From Wurfbainia villosa (taxonomy: Eukaryota > Streptophyta > Magnoliopsida > Zingiberales > Zingiberaceae): a stretch of DNA of 64,000 nt. Under the pieces are notes generated by a model. It searched no databases and was not told where the DNA came from. It saw nothing but the letters and a program-made list of their open reading frames with translations. Position numbers and translations under genes: made by a program. The stretch is from NCBI GenBank assembly GCA_025175895.1, contig CM045990.1, positions 60,451,704-60,515,703 of the forward strand, read 5' to 3'. Shown here piece by piece: positions 11,889 through 25,865 of this stretch. The number at the start of each line of letters is the position of its first letter. Position 1 is the first letter of the stretch.

Positions 11889-13276
11889 TGTTAGTAATAT
11901 ATGAGAGATGTCCTAAGGCAATCGCCTTATGTATGAACCATTTATATGATAAATGAAGATTCACTATTTGAGTATACATGTTTAATGTATTTGATTGGAT
12001 CTTAAACTCATTTACTGAATGTCCATGATGCGATTCAAAGCATGAGAGAATTTGTGATTGGATCACAACTAGTGAGTATCTCTACATGTGTAATTGTGAT
12101 GTATCGAAATTATCCCTAGTCGATGAATTGATGGACTTGGACACCATCAATTCTGTCGAGACTAGCACGAGGTATACTCCTTGGTGTATCCAAGCAGCTG
12201 ATTCTCACTGGCTGGAGACATAGTGATGTCCGGAGTTAATCGTGGATGCTAGTTATGGTAACTAGTTCATTGGAGTGACCAGTCGTAAGACTTCATATGG
12301 TTCTCTGCATATATAGATATGTCAATGAAGTTCTTCTTTGTGGCTTAAGTGCGATGTTCCTTTGACTTGCGGTATTCAAGTCATCTTGATCATGGAGACT
12401 TATGCTTTGACATCTTAAGCAAACATCTCTAAGGAGATGTGGACCCGGGATGATTGGGTATAAGTCGAAGTGATCGAAGGTGTTTGAATAGCCTATAAAG
12501 GATTCACCACTCCTTGCGAGGAGATGTATACCCATGGCCTCTCGTCGGATAGTTACTAAAGTCTTTGGCCAAAGCATTACATGTTTAGAGTAAGGTACTC
12601 TTCGATACATGTGGAGTAACTAGAATCCGTAAGACGAGGAAATGATACTTGGGCTAGGTGTGACGTAGTCAGCCTAGTGGGGACTGACACAATAGACCAT
12701 GTCCTGAACCAAGTGGGTATAAGATGAGTGAAGGGAATGGGCATGATTCATTCGAGGCATCAAGGGTTTCAGAAATAGTTCTGGATCAACCGTTGATCTT
12801 TTCGGTTAATTGGGGATCATGATGTACTACTAGGTGCCACTCATGATCGTTCTATAATTAATGGTTAATTATAGACGGCCAACATAAACCGAGAACCTAT
12901 TTGGTCACACGCACAACGAGTGTAATCCAAAGGATTTAAAACGAGCTTGAGAATGGGATTCTCAGACCGAGAGAAACTATGTTTGGTTGGACTAAACATA
13001 AAGCGAGCATGAAATTGTTCAATGCAATGGAAGCGTGGATGGGCCGCTGGTCTTATGAAGACATAATGGATGAACCAAAATGGTTTGGTTCTAATCCAAT
13101 GGATGAGAATAAACCAAAGGGTTTGGTTTATTTTAAACGAATGAACCAAAAGTTGGTTCGGTTCGCTTTGACTTAAAATAAACCATCATGGTTTGGTTTA
13201 TTTTAACTTATCCTAATGGAGCGGGTTAACGGGCTTTATGGATATGATCCATTAACCATTAAGAGAATTAGTTCTC

Positions 13277-13283
13277 TATAAAA
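13277..13283 (+). promoter_or_regulatory. Putative TATA box of the B-1 LTR
   Basis: TATAAAAGAGGGCTTAAG context; the same block appears in the other B LTRs (near 37773 and, reversed, near 19597 and 26580). Promoter role is inferred. Confidence 0.55.
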
Positions 13284-13513
13284 GAGGGCTTAAGGGATTG
13301 TTAAACCCTAATCCAAAATCAAAACCCTAGCCTCGAAGGAGTTGCCGCCCAACCTGGTTGTGCCCAAGCTCCGCCCAACTTGTGCTGCGTCCAAGACCCT
13401 TGCCGCGCCCAAGCTTCAGCCGTGAACCTCCGGCGACCCTCCGGTGATCCCCTAGGTTCGGCATCAAGGTGAGCTTTTGTCTCCTTGTTTTGGCCGGCGC
13501 CTACTCCTCCACC

Positions 13514-13540
13514 AAGCTGTCCAGTTTTTCTGGACAGCTT
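13514..13540 (+). other. Perfect 11-bp hairpin in the B LTR
   Basis: AAGCTGTCCAG, five T, CTGGACAGCTT. The same stem with a four-base loop is at 19338-19363 and 26413-26438 in B-2. It lies about 240 bp downstream of the TATA box, so it would be part of the transcript. It could act in RNA folding or 3'-end formation; I cannot tell which. Confidence 0.75.
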
Positions 13541-14078
13541 CTCCTCCTCTCGTCGGAGCGTCGTTTGGACGACGGTTAGTGCTCCGACAGCGGCTAACTT
13601 ACCGGGGATTTGATCTCCGTAATCCTCTGAGGTGGAGGACGGCGATTCGCCAAACGTTGACGAATACCTCTCCGGAGAAGCGAAGTCTTGAGAACTTATT
13701 TGATCCGAATTTGGATTCGGATCGTGATCATCTCTCGATCACGCCGCCTTCAACACGAGGCTAGTAACCCGCACGAAGACGGCTCGTGGACTTAGCGGGT
13801 CATCCCGAGGAGCTCGGCGCGGATACGGATAGAGACGATTCTACGAGGATCGCTCCGCTGATGCCGTTTCGCTACACGCCATACGGAAGGTATAACGTAG
13901 TTTAATTTCCTTTTATTGCAAATTTTAATTTACGGTTATGTCTACACTTGTTGTAATAGCATGCGCGGTGTTGTGTGTGTTGTAATAAATATAGTATTTA
14001 TTATTTTTAATTGCTTCACTGTGCTCATGTTTACGAAACATGATCGAACACACACGCCATGTGCCAAAACCCAACAAA

Positions 14079-14091
14079 GGGTATCAGAGCC
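14079..14091 (+). other. Primer-binding site of B-1
   Basis: GGGTATCAGAGCC two bases after the LTR end, one mismatch from the tRNA-Met type. Confidence 0.88.
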
Positions 14092-15361
14092 TGTGTTGTG
14101 TTTCACATAATCGTAAAAATGGTTTTGCGATAGTCATAATGTATTTCTGGAAATTTTCTAATTTTGGAAATTTAGAAGTATTTATGGAAATTTTTCAATT
14201 TTGGAAAGTCTAGAAGTATTTATGGAAATCTTCCACTTTTGAAAAGTTGGAAGTATTTATGGAAATTGATATTTTCCATAAATAAAATATTTGATTAGAT
14301 TCTGGAAATTTGTTTCCTAATTTAATCATGATTTGATTTGGGAAATCAAATCTTAAAATATTTAATTTCCATAAGTAGTTTTAATGATTTAGGAAATTGG
14401 TTTCCTAAATAGATTTTCCTTAATCAAATAATTCCATGAATAAAATATGTGATTAGATTTGGAAATTTGTTTCCTAATTTAATTAAGGATTTGATTTGGA
14501 GAATCAAATCTTAAACATATTTTATTTCCATAAATAGTTATGACATATAAGGAAATTATATACATGACATAATTGTATGCCATGTAATTGCATTAGATGC
14601 ATAACATTATGCCATGCGTGTCGTGACATGTAGATGTATGCCATGTATGCCATGCCAAGTAGATAATAGTTATTTGCATGCAAAGAGGATGAGACATAAA
14701 AACCCTTAATCAATATTAAATCATACACCTTCCATTAATATGGTTAGAACCAGAGTTCTGTTTCTTGTTTGTGTTGTTGGACTCACTCCAAGCCCGGCTC
14801 GAACCTGAACATGTTCAAATCATTGGAATAGTTTAACTCTAATATGGTAAGAGTCAGAGGTCAATCGTTAGTTTGGGTTAAGCTGGACTAAGCTAATTGG
14901 TTGAATGCGCTCTAACCATATTAAAACTATTTCGCGATTAATGGGTCGGCTTTAACTTGGAGCATCGATTTGTTGGACTCACTCCAAGGTCTATGTGAAG
15001 AGAGGTGAAGTTGGGTGCTATGCATATGATGCATACTTGTTAATGTGTTAACAACCCAATGTATGTGTAAACATTCAATTAGTTGATAGCACATTGTGAT
15101 ATTTACATATACATGATATGTAATCGGTATACTTGATACCCACCATCATAGCTAAGAATGGCTTGTTGGACTCACTCCAAGGTTGTTCTTATCTATGATG
15201 GATATCAGCCCATTCGGAGATGGACCTACGATCTCCCGAAGTGATTTTGGGGTTTTTGAATTCGAAAAATGAATGGGATTTATAAATGTATATTGATGCA
15301 TTTTAAAATCATTTTCTCATATATGCTCGTTTTGTATTTCTAGGTCAATAAATCGTTCATG
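14092..15361 (+). other. Untranslated leader of B-1 with repeats and stem-loops
   Basis: About 1.27 kb. At 14140-14270 a unit of about 40 bp built on GGAAATTTTTC and AGAAGTATTTAT occurs three times. At 14278-14540 a block of about 110-120 bp (TTGATTAGAT, TTTCCTAATTTAAT, AATCAAATCTTAAA) occurs twice. At 14777-14791, 14973-14987 and 15166-15180 the word TTGGACTCACTCCAA occurs, a 5-bp stem with a five-base loop. The rest holds nothing I recognise. Confidence 0.75.
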
Positions 15362-18300
15362 ATGTGTTTGAATTTGCGTTCCATTTTGGATTCAAATAAA
15401 TTGACTGGGCCGAACTTCTTGGACTAGCTTAGAAACTTGAGAATTGTTCTCAAGGTGAAAAGCTTGTAAATGTCCTCGAAGCGCCTCTTCCCGCCCGTCC
15501 TAGTGACGATGCAACTCTGGACCAATTGTTGGCCTATCAGAAACATGTGAATGATTCTAAACAAATGAGTTGCATCATGCTAGCCGCGATGGAACCCAAG
15601 CTACGAAAGCAGTATGAGCATATGGATGCTCATATCGTAGTCCTTCATCTTTGTGAGTTGGTTGATGAGCAAGTGAGATTCGAAAGGTTCGAAGTCTCAA
15701 AGCTCCTCTTCACCTCTGAGATGCTAGAAGGTTCATCTGTGGTATCGCTCAATATGTCAAGACTGGAGTCTTCTGAGAAGCATGAGCAGGGGACGGTGCT
15801 GTTAGTTGATTCCTCGAAGAAAGGTTCTAAGAGGAAGTCAAAGGAACAGCAGAAGGGAAAGAAGAGAAAGGCTAAGAAGGTAGAACTAGCACAAAAGGAA
15901 ACTTGCCATCATTATGGCAAGGAGAGCCATTTGCGAAGAAAGTGCAAGATTTATCTTGAGTCCGTGAAGAAGAATAAGGCATCGGATGCCCCATCTTCTT
16001 TAGATATCTTCGTTATTGATTGTCATTCTATTTCCTCAAACACTTGGGTATTGGATACTGGGTGTGGCTCACATATATGTAATGACATACATGGGCTAAG
16101 GAATAGAAGAAGACTCGTCAAGGGAGAGTCAAATTTACGTGTTGGGAATGGAGCAAAGGTTGCTGCACTCGCCATCGGAACGTATTTGTTGAAACTCCCT
16201 GCAGGACTTGTCTTAGAACTGGACAATTGCTTTTATGTTCCTTCGTTGATAAAGAACATCATTTCTATTTCTTGTCTAAATAGAAATGGGTTCCATTTGA
16301 CTTTTAGTAACAATTGTTGTTACATAACTTTGAATGGAGTTCTTTATGGGATTGGAACTTTAAGCAATGGTGTTTATACGTTGGACGTATCCAGTGACAT
16401 TTGCAATATCGAAGCGAGCAACAATAGTGCTCGAAAGGATAATCAAATAGACTCCTACATGTGGCATTGTCGTCTTGGCCATGTAAGCAAGAAACGCATG
16501 TCCGAATTACACCGATGTGGAATTCTGGAATCGTTTGAATTGGATTCACACGATACATGCGAATCATGCTTAAAAGGCAAGATGACTAAGTTACCTTTTA
16601 CTGGAAAAGGTGAACGAGTGGGAGAGTTACTAGGTTTAGTACATACTGATGTATGTGGACCTATGTCAACTCAAGCTTTAGGAGGTTATAGCTACTTCAT
16701 TACCTTCACCGATGATCACTCACGGTTTGGGTATGTGTTCTTGATGAAACACAAGTCTGAAGCCTTTGAAAGGTTCAAAGAATTCAGAAATGAAGTAGAG
16801 AAACAACATGACAAGAGTATTAAAATACTTTGATTGGATCGAGGTGGTGAATACTTAAGTCAAGAGTTTCTTGATTATCTAAGAGACAATGGCATATTGT
16901 CTCAATGGACTCCGCCCTATACACCACAGCATAATGGTGTATCTGAGAGGCGTAACCGGACCTTGTTGGACATGGTCAGGTCAATGATGAATCATGCGAC
17001 TCTTCCCAAGTCCTTTTGGGGTTATGCACTTCAGACAGCTGTTTACTTGTTAAACAGAATACCTACCAAGGTAGTCTCAACTACTCCATATGAGATATGG
17101 AATAGTAAGAAACCTCATGTATCTTACTTGAAGATATGGGGTTGTCCTGCTTATGTGAAGCTTGATCAGACGTATAAATTGGATGCTAAGTCTGATAAAT
17201 GTCTATTTATTGGATACCCTAAGGAAACAAGGGGTTACCAATTCTATCATCCTGTGGAACAAAAGGTGTTTGTTTCAAGGCATGCTGTGTTTCTAGAGAA
17301 AGAGTTTCTCTTGCAAGAAAATAGTGGGAGTGTCGTCGAGCTTGAGGAGGCTCGAGAGACTCAAATAGACATTTGAAGCACAACAATGAGACAACTCATA
17401 GTGATGAGCAATCGGCTGGACCTATTGTAACACCACATCTTCGTAGATCTGGTAGAACACGCAATATTCCTGAGAGATATGGATTTCTCGTAAGTTAATC
17501 GAACGACGTGTTACTCATTGATGATGAGGAGCCTACCAGTTATGAAGAAGTGCTGACAAGTTCAGAAAGGGATAAGTGGCTTGGTGCCATGAAGTCGGAA
17601 ATGGATTCCATGTATGAAAACCAAGTTTGGAACTTGGTTGACCCACCTGAAGGGATAAAGCCTATAGGGTGCAAGTGGGTTTTCAAGAAGAAAACCGACA
17701 TGGATGGTAATGTGATTACCTATAAGGCTAGATTGGTGGCGAAAGGATATCGTCAAAAACAAGGTGTTGATTATGACGAAACCTATTCGCCTGTAGCTAT
17801 GCTTAAATCCATTCGGATGCTCCTGGCCATAGCGGCTCATTATGATTATGAGATATGGCAGATGAATGTGAAAACAGCTTTCCTTAATGGAAACCTGCTC
17901 GAGGACGTGTATATGATACAGCCTGAGGGTTTCACATCGGTTGATAAAACCAAGGTATGCAAATTGCGACGATCCATTTATGGATTGAAGCAAGCATCCA
18001 GAGTGGAATATCCGCTTTGATGAGACAATCAAAGGTTTGATTTCTCACAAAATCCGCATTTAACCTTGTGTGTACAAGAAGGTTAGTGGGAGGCAACAGA
18101 TTCCTAGTATTGTATGTCGATGACATACTACTTATAGGAAACGATGTTTCAATCTTACAGTCAGTGAAGGTTTGGTTATCCAAGACATTCTCCATGAAAG
18201 ACCTGAGAGAAGCAACCTACATCCTCGGGATTAAGATCTATAGAGATAGATCGAAACGGTTGCTTGGTCTTTCGCAGTCTACATATATAGACCGAGTGCT

Positions 18301-18789
18301 AAAGAGGTTTAGCATGTCGGAATCCAAGAAAGGTTATCTGCCCATCAGGCATGGGGTACACCTTTCGAAGTCTATGTGTCCGCGCACAGAAGACGAGAGG
18401 ATTTGCATGAGTAAGATTCCCTATGCATCCGCAATAGGATCTATCATGTATGACAAGTGTCAAGCAGATACCAATCGATCCAGAATGGATCATTGCATCA
18501 TAAGACGATCCTTAAGTACTTGAGAAGAACTAAGGATGTGTTCCTAATATATGGAGAGAAGGGTACATGGTGATACGTGGGTATACGGATGTTGGATCCG
18601 CATGCATAAGGATGATTCCATGTCTTAGTCTGGGTATGTATTCACCTAGAATGGAGGCGCAATAAGTTGGAAAGGTTCCAAGCTTGACACTATAGCGGAT
18701 TCTGCCACTAAGGCAGAATACGTTGCAACTTTGGAAGCAGCAAAGGAAGCGGTTTGGATCAAGTAGTTCGTCTATGAACTTGATGTGGT
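15362..18789 (+). pseudogene. gag-pol: B-1 gag-pol (broken, 3' end missing)
   Basis: Gag starts at the ATG at 15362 (MCLNLRSILDSNKLTG). TAG at 15425-15427 replaces tryptophan, and a frame change lies near 15468. The zinc knuckle (15904-15945) has Tyr for its second Cys (CHHYGKESHLRRKC). Protease VLDTGCGSH is at about 16049-16075. GAG-pre-integrase HCRLGH and integrase HTDVCGPM follow; a TGA at 16831-16833 sits before LDRGGEYL, consistent with CGA to TGA. Integrase runs on to 17376. RT starts near 17508, with KTAFLNGNLLEDV, a frame change near 18000, and YVDD at 18113-18124. RNase H is frame-shifted from about 18520 and ends at 18789 where B-2 begins. Confidence 0.92.
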
Positions 18790-20933
18790 TGTTGGGTTTC
18801 CGGCACCGCGGCGTGTGTGTGTTCGATCATGTTTCGTAAACATGAGCACAGCGGAAGCAATAAAAATAATAAATACACCTATTTATTACAACACACACAA
18901 CACACGCATGCTATTACAACAAGTGTAGACATAACCGTAAATTAAAATTGCAATAAAAGGAAATTAAACTACGTTATACCTTCCGTATGACGTGTAGCGG
19001 GAACGGCATCAACCGGAACGATCCTCGTAAGAATCGTCTCTATCCGTATCCACGCCGAGCTCCTCGGGATGACTTCGCTTAGTCACGAGCTTCGTCTTCG
19101 TACGGGTTACTAGCCTCGTGTTGAAGACGACGTGATCGAGAGATGATCACGATCCGAATCCAAATTCGGATCCAAAACGAGTTCTCAAAACTCGCTTCTC
19201 CGGAGAGGTATTCGTCAACCGTTTGACGAATCATTCGTCCTCCACCTCAGAGGATTACCGGAGATCAAATCCCCGGTAAGTTAGCCGCTGTCGGAGCACT
19301 AACCGTCGTCCAAACGACGCTCCGACGAGAGGAGAAGAAGCTGTCCAGAAAACTGGACAGCTTGGTGGAGGAGTAGGCGCCGCCAACAAAGGAAGCCAAG
19401 TGCTTACCTTGATGCCAAACCTAAGGAGGATCGGAACTCTTCCGCAGCAGCTCGACGGAGGAAGGAAGCCGCCTCTGGACGCACGCTGGAGGAGCAAGGT
19501 TGGGCGGCACAACAATTGGGCGGCAACTTTGTGTTGGGCGGCTAGGTTTGGATGATTGGATTAGTTAGGGTTTAACAATCCCTTAAGCCCACTTTTTATA
19601 GAGAACTAATTCTCTTAATGGTTAATGGATCATATCCATAAAGCCCGTTAACCCGCTCCATTAAGATAAGTTAAAATAAACCAAACCATGATGGTTTATT
19701 TTAAGTTAAAACGAACCAACCAACCTTTGGTTCTTCGCTTAATATAAACCAAACCCTTTGGTTTATTCTCATCCATTGGATTAGAACCAAACCATTTTGG
19801 TCCATCCATTATGTCTTCATAAGACACGGCCCATCCACGCCTCCATTGCGATCAAACAATTTCATGCTCGCTTATGTTTGGTCCAACCAAACATAGTTTC
19901 TCTCTCCGAGAATCCCATTCTCAAGCTCGCTTTAAATCCTTTGGATTACACTCCGCGTGTGACCAAATAGGTTCTCGGTTTATGTTGACCGCCTATAATT
20001 AACCATTAATTATAGAACGATCATGAGTGGCACCTAGTAGTACATCATGATCCCCAATTAACCGAAAAGATCAACGGTTGATCCGTAACTATTTCAAACC
20101 CTTCAAGACTTCGAATGAATCGTGCCCCATTCCCTTCACTCATCTTATACCCACTTGGTTCAGACATGGTCTATTGTGTCCCTCACTAGTCGACTACGTC
20201 ACACCTAGCCCAAGTATCATTTCCTCGTCCTACGGATTCTAGTTACTCCACATGTATTGCTTTGGCCAAAGACTTTAGTAACAATCCGACGAGAGGCCAT
20301 GGGTATACATCTCCTCGCAAAGAGGGGTGAATCCTTTATAGGCTATTCAAACACCTTCGATCACTTCGACTTATACCCAATCATCTCCGGTCCACATCTC
20401 CTTAGAGATGTTTGCTTAAGATGTCAAAGCATAAGTCTCCATGATCAAGATGACTTGAATACCGCAAGTCAAAGGAACATCGCACTTAAGCCACAGTAAG
20501 AACTTCATTGACATATCTATATATGCAGAGAACCATATGAAGTCTTACTAGGTCACTCCAATGAACTAGTTACCATAACTAGCATCCACGATCAACTCGA
20601 CATCACTATGTCTCCACCAAAGGAGAATCACCGCTTGGATACACCAAGGAGTATACCGTTAGTCTCACGTAATTGATGGTGTCCAAATCCATCAATTCAT
20701 CGACTAGGATAATTCCGATACATCACAATTACACATGTAGAGATACTCACTAGTTGTGATCCAATCACAAATTCTCTCATGCCGTGAATCGTATCGTGGA
20801 CATTCAAGAAATGAGTTTAAGATCCAATCAAATACATTAAACATGTATACTCAAATAGTGAATCTTCATTTATCATATAAATGGTTCATACATAAGGCGA
20901 TTGCCTTAGGACATCTCTCATATATTACTAACA
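18790..20933 (-). repeat. 3' LTR of B-2
   Basis: Plus strand starts TGTTGGGTTTCCGGC and ends CATATATTACTAACA. The tract GACTCCCACTTGG in plus orientation abuts at 20934, marking this as the 3' LTR. Confidence 0.92.
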
Positions 20934-20943
20934 GACTCCCACT
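20934..20943 (-). other. Polypurine tract of B-2
   Basis: Minus strand AGTGGGAGTC directly before the 3' LTR. Confidence 0.72.
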
Positions 20944-20947
20944 TGGC

Positions 20948-23900
20948 CTAATGCCAATCGCTATCCAATACCATAAGCACCAACATGACCTCAAACTTAC
21001 TTTGAGGTAATGCTTTAGTCAAAGGATCCGCTAAGTTCCTTTCAAAGGGGAATTTTCTCGATTTTTATTTCATTCCTCGATGATCTCTCCGATAAGATGA
21101 TAGCGGCGACATGTTTGATCGCTGATGAGACCTGGCTCTTTCCAATTGCTCCATTGTTGTCGCAGAGACCGTATTGCTTCAACAATGGCCGGAATCACAC
21201 CAAGTTCATGAACGAACTTCGATCCAAACCGCCTTTCGCCTTCCGGCCGCAATATATTCTCGCCTGGTAGAATCCGATGCCTCTTGTTTGGAACTTTTCC
21301 AACTCATCGCGCTCATTCAAGGTGAACACGATCCGCATCGAGACTCGAATCATCCTTGTCCGTCTCGAAGCCGCATCCAGATACCCGTATCACCATGTCC
21401 CTTCTCCATATATTAGGAACACATCCTTAGTTCTTCTCAAGTACTTAAGGATCGCCTTAATAACGCCAATGATCCATTCTCGATCGATTGGTATCCGCCG
21501 TGACACTCAGAGCGCATTTATACATCGGGTCTCGTATATAACATAACATAGCATACATGATAGATCCTATTATGGATGCATAGGAATCTTACTCATGCAA
21601 ATCCTCTCGCCTTCGTGGCACGGACACATAGACTTCAAAGGTGTACCTATGCCCGATGGGCGTATAACCTTTCTTGATTCCGACATGCTAAACCTCTTTA
21701 GCACTCGGCCTATATATGTAGACCGCGAAGACCAAGCAACCGCTTCGATCTATCTCTATAGATCTTAATCCCAAGGATGTAGGTTGCTTCTCCCAGTGTC
21801 TTTCATGGAGAATGTCTTGGATAACCAAACCTTAATCGATCAGAAGATTGACACATCGCTTCCTATAAGTAATATGTCATCGACATACAATACTAGGAAC
21901 ACGATCGCACTCCCACTAACCTTCTTGTACACACAAGGTTCGTCTCGATTTTGTGAGAAATCAAACTTTTGATCGTCTCATCAAAACGGATATTCCAGCT
22001 CCTGGATGCTTGCTTCAATCCATAAATGGATCGTCGCAACTTGCATACCTTGGTTTTATCAACCGATGTGAAACCCTCAGGCTGTATCATATACACGTCC
22101 TCGAGCAAGTTTCCATTAAGGAAAGCTATTTTTCACATCCATCCGCCATATCTCATAATCATAATGAGCCGCTATGGCCAGAGCATCCGAATGGATTTAA
22201 GATAGCTACAAAGCGAATAGGTTTCGGCCATAATCAACACCTTGCTTTTGACGATATCCTTTCGCCACCAATCTAGCCTTATAGGTAATCACATTACCAT
22301 CCATGTCGGTTTTCTTCTTGAAACCCACTTGCACCCTATAGGCTTTATGCCTTCAGTGGGTCAACCAAGTTCCAAACTTGGTTTTCGTATACATGGAATC
22401 CATTTCCGACTTCATGGCACCAAGGCCACTTATCCCTTTCTCGAACTTGTCGACTTCTTCATAACTGTAGGCTCTCATCATCAATGAGTAACACGCCGCT
22501 CGATTCACTTACGAGAAATCCATATCTCTCGTGAATATTATGGTTCTACCAGATCTACGAAGATGTGGTGTTACAATAGGTCCAAATGATTGCTCATCAC
22601 TATGAGTTGTCACCGTCAGGTTTCACCGTATCTCATTAATGTCTATTTGAGTCTCTCGAGCCTCCTCAAGCTCGATGACACTCCCACTGCTTTCTTGCAA
22701 GAGAAACTCTTTCTAGAAACACAAAGATGCCTTGAAACAAACACCTTTTGTTCCACAGATGATAGAATTGGTAACCCCTTGTTTCCTTAGGGTATCCAAT
22801 AAATAGACATTTATCGACTTAGCATCCAATTTGTCCGACATACCGCTTCACATAAGGTGACAACCCCATATCTTCAAGTAAGATACATGAGGTTTCTTAC
22901 TATTCCATATCTCATATGGAGTAGTTGAGACTACCTTGGTAGGCATTCTGTTTAACAAGTAAACAGCTGTCTGAAGTGCATAGCTTCAAAAGGACTTGGG
23001 AAGAGTTGCATGATTCATCATTGACTGACCATGTCCAACAAGGTCCTTACGCCCTCGATACACCATTATGTCAGGTGTATAGGGCGGAGTCCATCGAGAC
23101 AATATGCCATTGTCTCTTAGATAATCAAGAAACTCTTGACTTAAGTATTCACCACCTCGATCCGATCAAGTATTTTAATACTCTTGTCATGTTGTTTCTC
23201 TACTTCATTTCTGAATTCTTTGAACCTTTCAAAGGCTTCAGACTTGTGTTTCATCAAGAACACATACCCAAACCGTGAGTGATCATCGGTGAAGGTAATG
23301 AAGTAGCTATAGCCTCCTAATGCTTGAGTCGACATAGGTCCACATATATCAAGATGTACTAAACCTAGTAACTCTCCCACTCGCTCACCTTTCCGAAAAA
23401 GGTAACTTAGTCATCTTGCCTTTTAAGCATGATTCGCATGTATCGTATGAATCCAATTCAACGATTCCAATTCCACATCGGTAATTCGGACATGCTTTCT
23501 TGCTTATATGGCCAAGACGACAATGCCACATATAGGAGTCTATGTGATTATCCTTTCGAGCACGCTTGCTCGCTCGATATTGAAAATGTCACCGATACGT
23601 CCCAACGATAAACACCATTGCTTAAAGTTCCAAATCCATAAAGAACCCCATTCAAAGTTATGTAACAACAATTGTTACTAAACGTCAATGGAAACCATTT
23701 CTATTTAAACAAGAAATAGAAATGATGTTCTTTATCAACAAAGGAATATAAAAGCAATTGTCCGCTTCTAAGACAAGTCCTCGCAGGAGTTTCAACAAAT
23801 ACGTTCCGATGGCGAAACAAAGAACCTTTGCTTCATTCCCAACACATAAATTTGACTCTCCTCGACGAAGTCTTCTTCTATTCCTTATCCCATGTATGTC

Positions 23901-24613
23901 ATTACATATATGTGAGCCACACCCAGTATCCAATACCCAAGTGTCTAAGGAAATAGAATGACAATCAATAAAGAAGATTTCTGAAGAAGATGGGGCATCC
24001 GATGCCTTATCCTTCTTCACGACTCAAGATAAACCTTGCAATTTCTTCACAATGACCCTCCTTGCCATAATGATGGCAAGTGCCCTTGAGTCGGTTCTAC
24101 CTTTTCTTTTTCTTCTTCCCTTCTGTTCCTTTGACTCCTCTTAGAACCTTTCTTCGAGGAATCAACTAACAACACTGCCCCCTACTCATGCTTCGAAGGC
24201 TCCACAGCCTTCAAAGATGTCGAGCAGCAAGACACAGATGATCCTCCTTGCATCTCGTAGGTGAAGAGGAGCTTGAGACTTCAACCTTCAATCTCACTTG
24301 CTCATCAACCAACTCACAGAGATGAAGGACTACGATATGAGCATCCATATGCTCATGCTGCTTTCGTAGCTTGGGTTCCATCGCGGCTAGCATGATGCAA
24401 CTCATTTGTTCAGAATCACTCATATGTTTCTGATAGGCCAATAATTGGTCCAAAGTTGCATCGCTCACTAGACAAGTGAAGAGGCGCCGAGGACATACAC
24501 AAGCTTTTCACCTTGAGAACAATTCTCAAGTTTCTAAGCCAGTCCAAGAAGTTCAGCCCAGTCAATTTATTTGAATCCAAAATGGAACACAAATTCAAAC
24601 ACATCATTATCAA
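20948..24613 (-). pseudogene. gag-pol: B-2 gag-pol (heavily frame-shifted)
   Basis: Minus strand from about 24613 (Gag, with SILDSNKLTG and LDWLRNLRIVLK, the tryptophan that is a stop in B-1) through Gag (24211-24468), protease VLDTGCGSH (near 23925-23950), integrase VHLDICGPM (near 23330-23360), RT KTAFLN region and YVDD at 21876-21887, to RNase H and the stop at 20948-20950. Compared with B-1 the sequence shows many one- to few-base gaps, often in GC-rich spots, so no frame longer than about 110 codons remains. These gaps could be real decay or assembly error. Confidence 0.86.
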
Positions 24614-25865
24614 TATATTAACTTAGAAATACAAAACGAGCATATATGAGAAAGATGATTTTATAAATGCATCAATATACATTTATAAATCCCATTCATT
24701 TTTCGAATTTCAAAAACCCCAAAATCACTTCGAGATTGTAGGTCCATCTCCGAATGGTTGATATCCATCATAGTTATGAACAACCTTGAGAGAGTCCAAC
24801 AAGCCATTCATAACTACGATGGTAGGTATCATCTATACCGATTTGCATATCCCGATATGCAACTATCACAATGTGCTATCAACTAATTGAATGTTCACAC
24901 ATACATCGGGTTGTTAACACATTAACAAGTATGCATCATATGCATAGCACCCAACTTCACCTCCCTTTACATCGACCTTGGAGAGAGTCCAACAAGCCGA
25001 TGCTCCAGGTTAAAGCCAACCCATTAATCAGGACCTAGTTTTAATATGGTTAGAGCGCATTCAACCAATTAGCCCAGCTTGGAGAGAGTCCAACAACCAA
25101 AGCTAAATTGACCTCTGACTCTTACCATATTAGTATTAAACTATTCCATGGTTTGAACATATTCAGTTCGAGCTGCTTGAGAGAGTCCAACAACCCAAAC
25201 AAGAAACAGAACTCTGGTTCTAACCATATTAATGGAAGGTGTAGGCTTTAATATTGATTAAGGGTTTTTATGTCTCATCCTCTTTGCATGCAAATAACTA
25301 TTATCTACATGGCATGGCATACATCTACATGTCACGACACGCATGGCATAATGTTATGCATCTAATGCAATTACATGGCATACAATTATGTCATGTCTAT
25401 ATTTCCTTATATGTCATAACTATTTATGGAAATAAAATATGTTTAAGATTTGATTCTCCAAATCAAATCATAATTAAATTAGGAAACAAATTTCCAAATC
25501 TAATCACATATTTTATTCATGGAATTATTTGATTAAGGAAAATCTATTTAGGAAACCAATTTCCTAAATCTTTAAAACTACTTATGGAAATTAAATATTT
25601 TAAGATTTGATTTCCCAAATCAAATCATGATTAAATTAGGAAACAAATTTCTAGAATCTAATCAAATATTTTATTTATGGAAAATATAAATTTCCATAAA
25701 TACTTCCAACTTTCCAAAAGTGGAAGATTTCCATAAATACTTCTAGACTTTCCAAAATTGAAAAATTTCCATAAATACTTCTAAATTTCCAAAATTTAGA
25801 AAATTTCCAGAAATACATTATGACTATCGCAAAACCATTTTACGATTATGTCAAAACACAACCTG
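24614..25865 (-). other. Untranslated leader of B-2 with stem-loops
   Basis: Counterpart of the B-1 leader. On the plus strand TTGGAGAGAGTCCAA occurs at 24978-24992 and 25079-25093, with one-base-shorter copies at 24786-24799 and 25177-25190. The stem arms match those of B-1 but the loop reads CTCTC in place of CTCAC. The AT-rich repeats of B-1 are also present (25430-25830). Confidence 0.75.

Larger units (their letters stand above)
11889..14076 (+). repeat. 5' LTR of B-1
   Basis: Starts TGTTAGTAATATATGAGAGA and ends GCCAAAACCCAACA. TATAAAA at 13277-13283 follows an AGAATTAGTTCTCT palindrome. A GC-rich stretch (13330-13900) follows, and its copies in the other B LTRs carry many small gaps. 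Confidence 0.94.
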
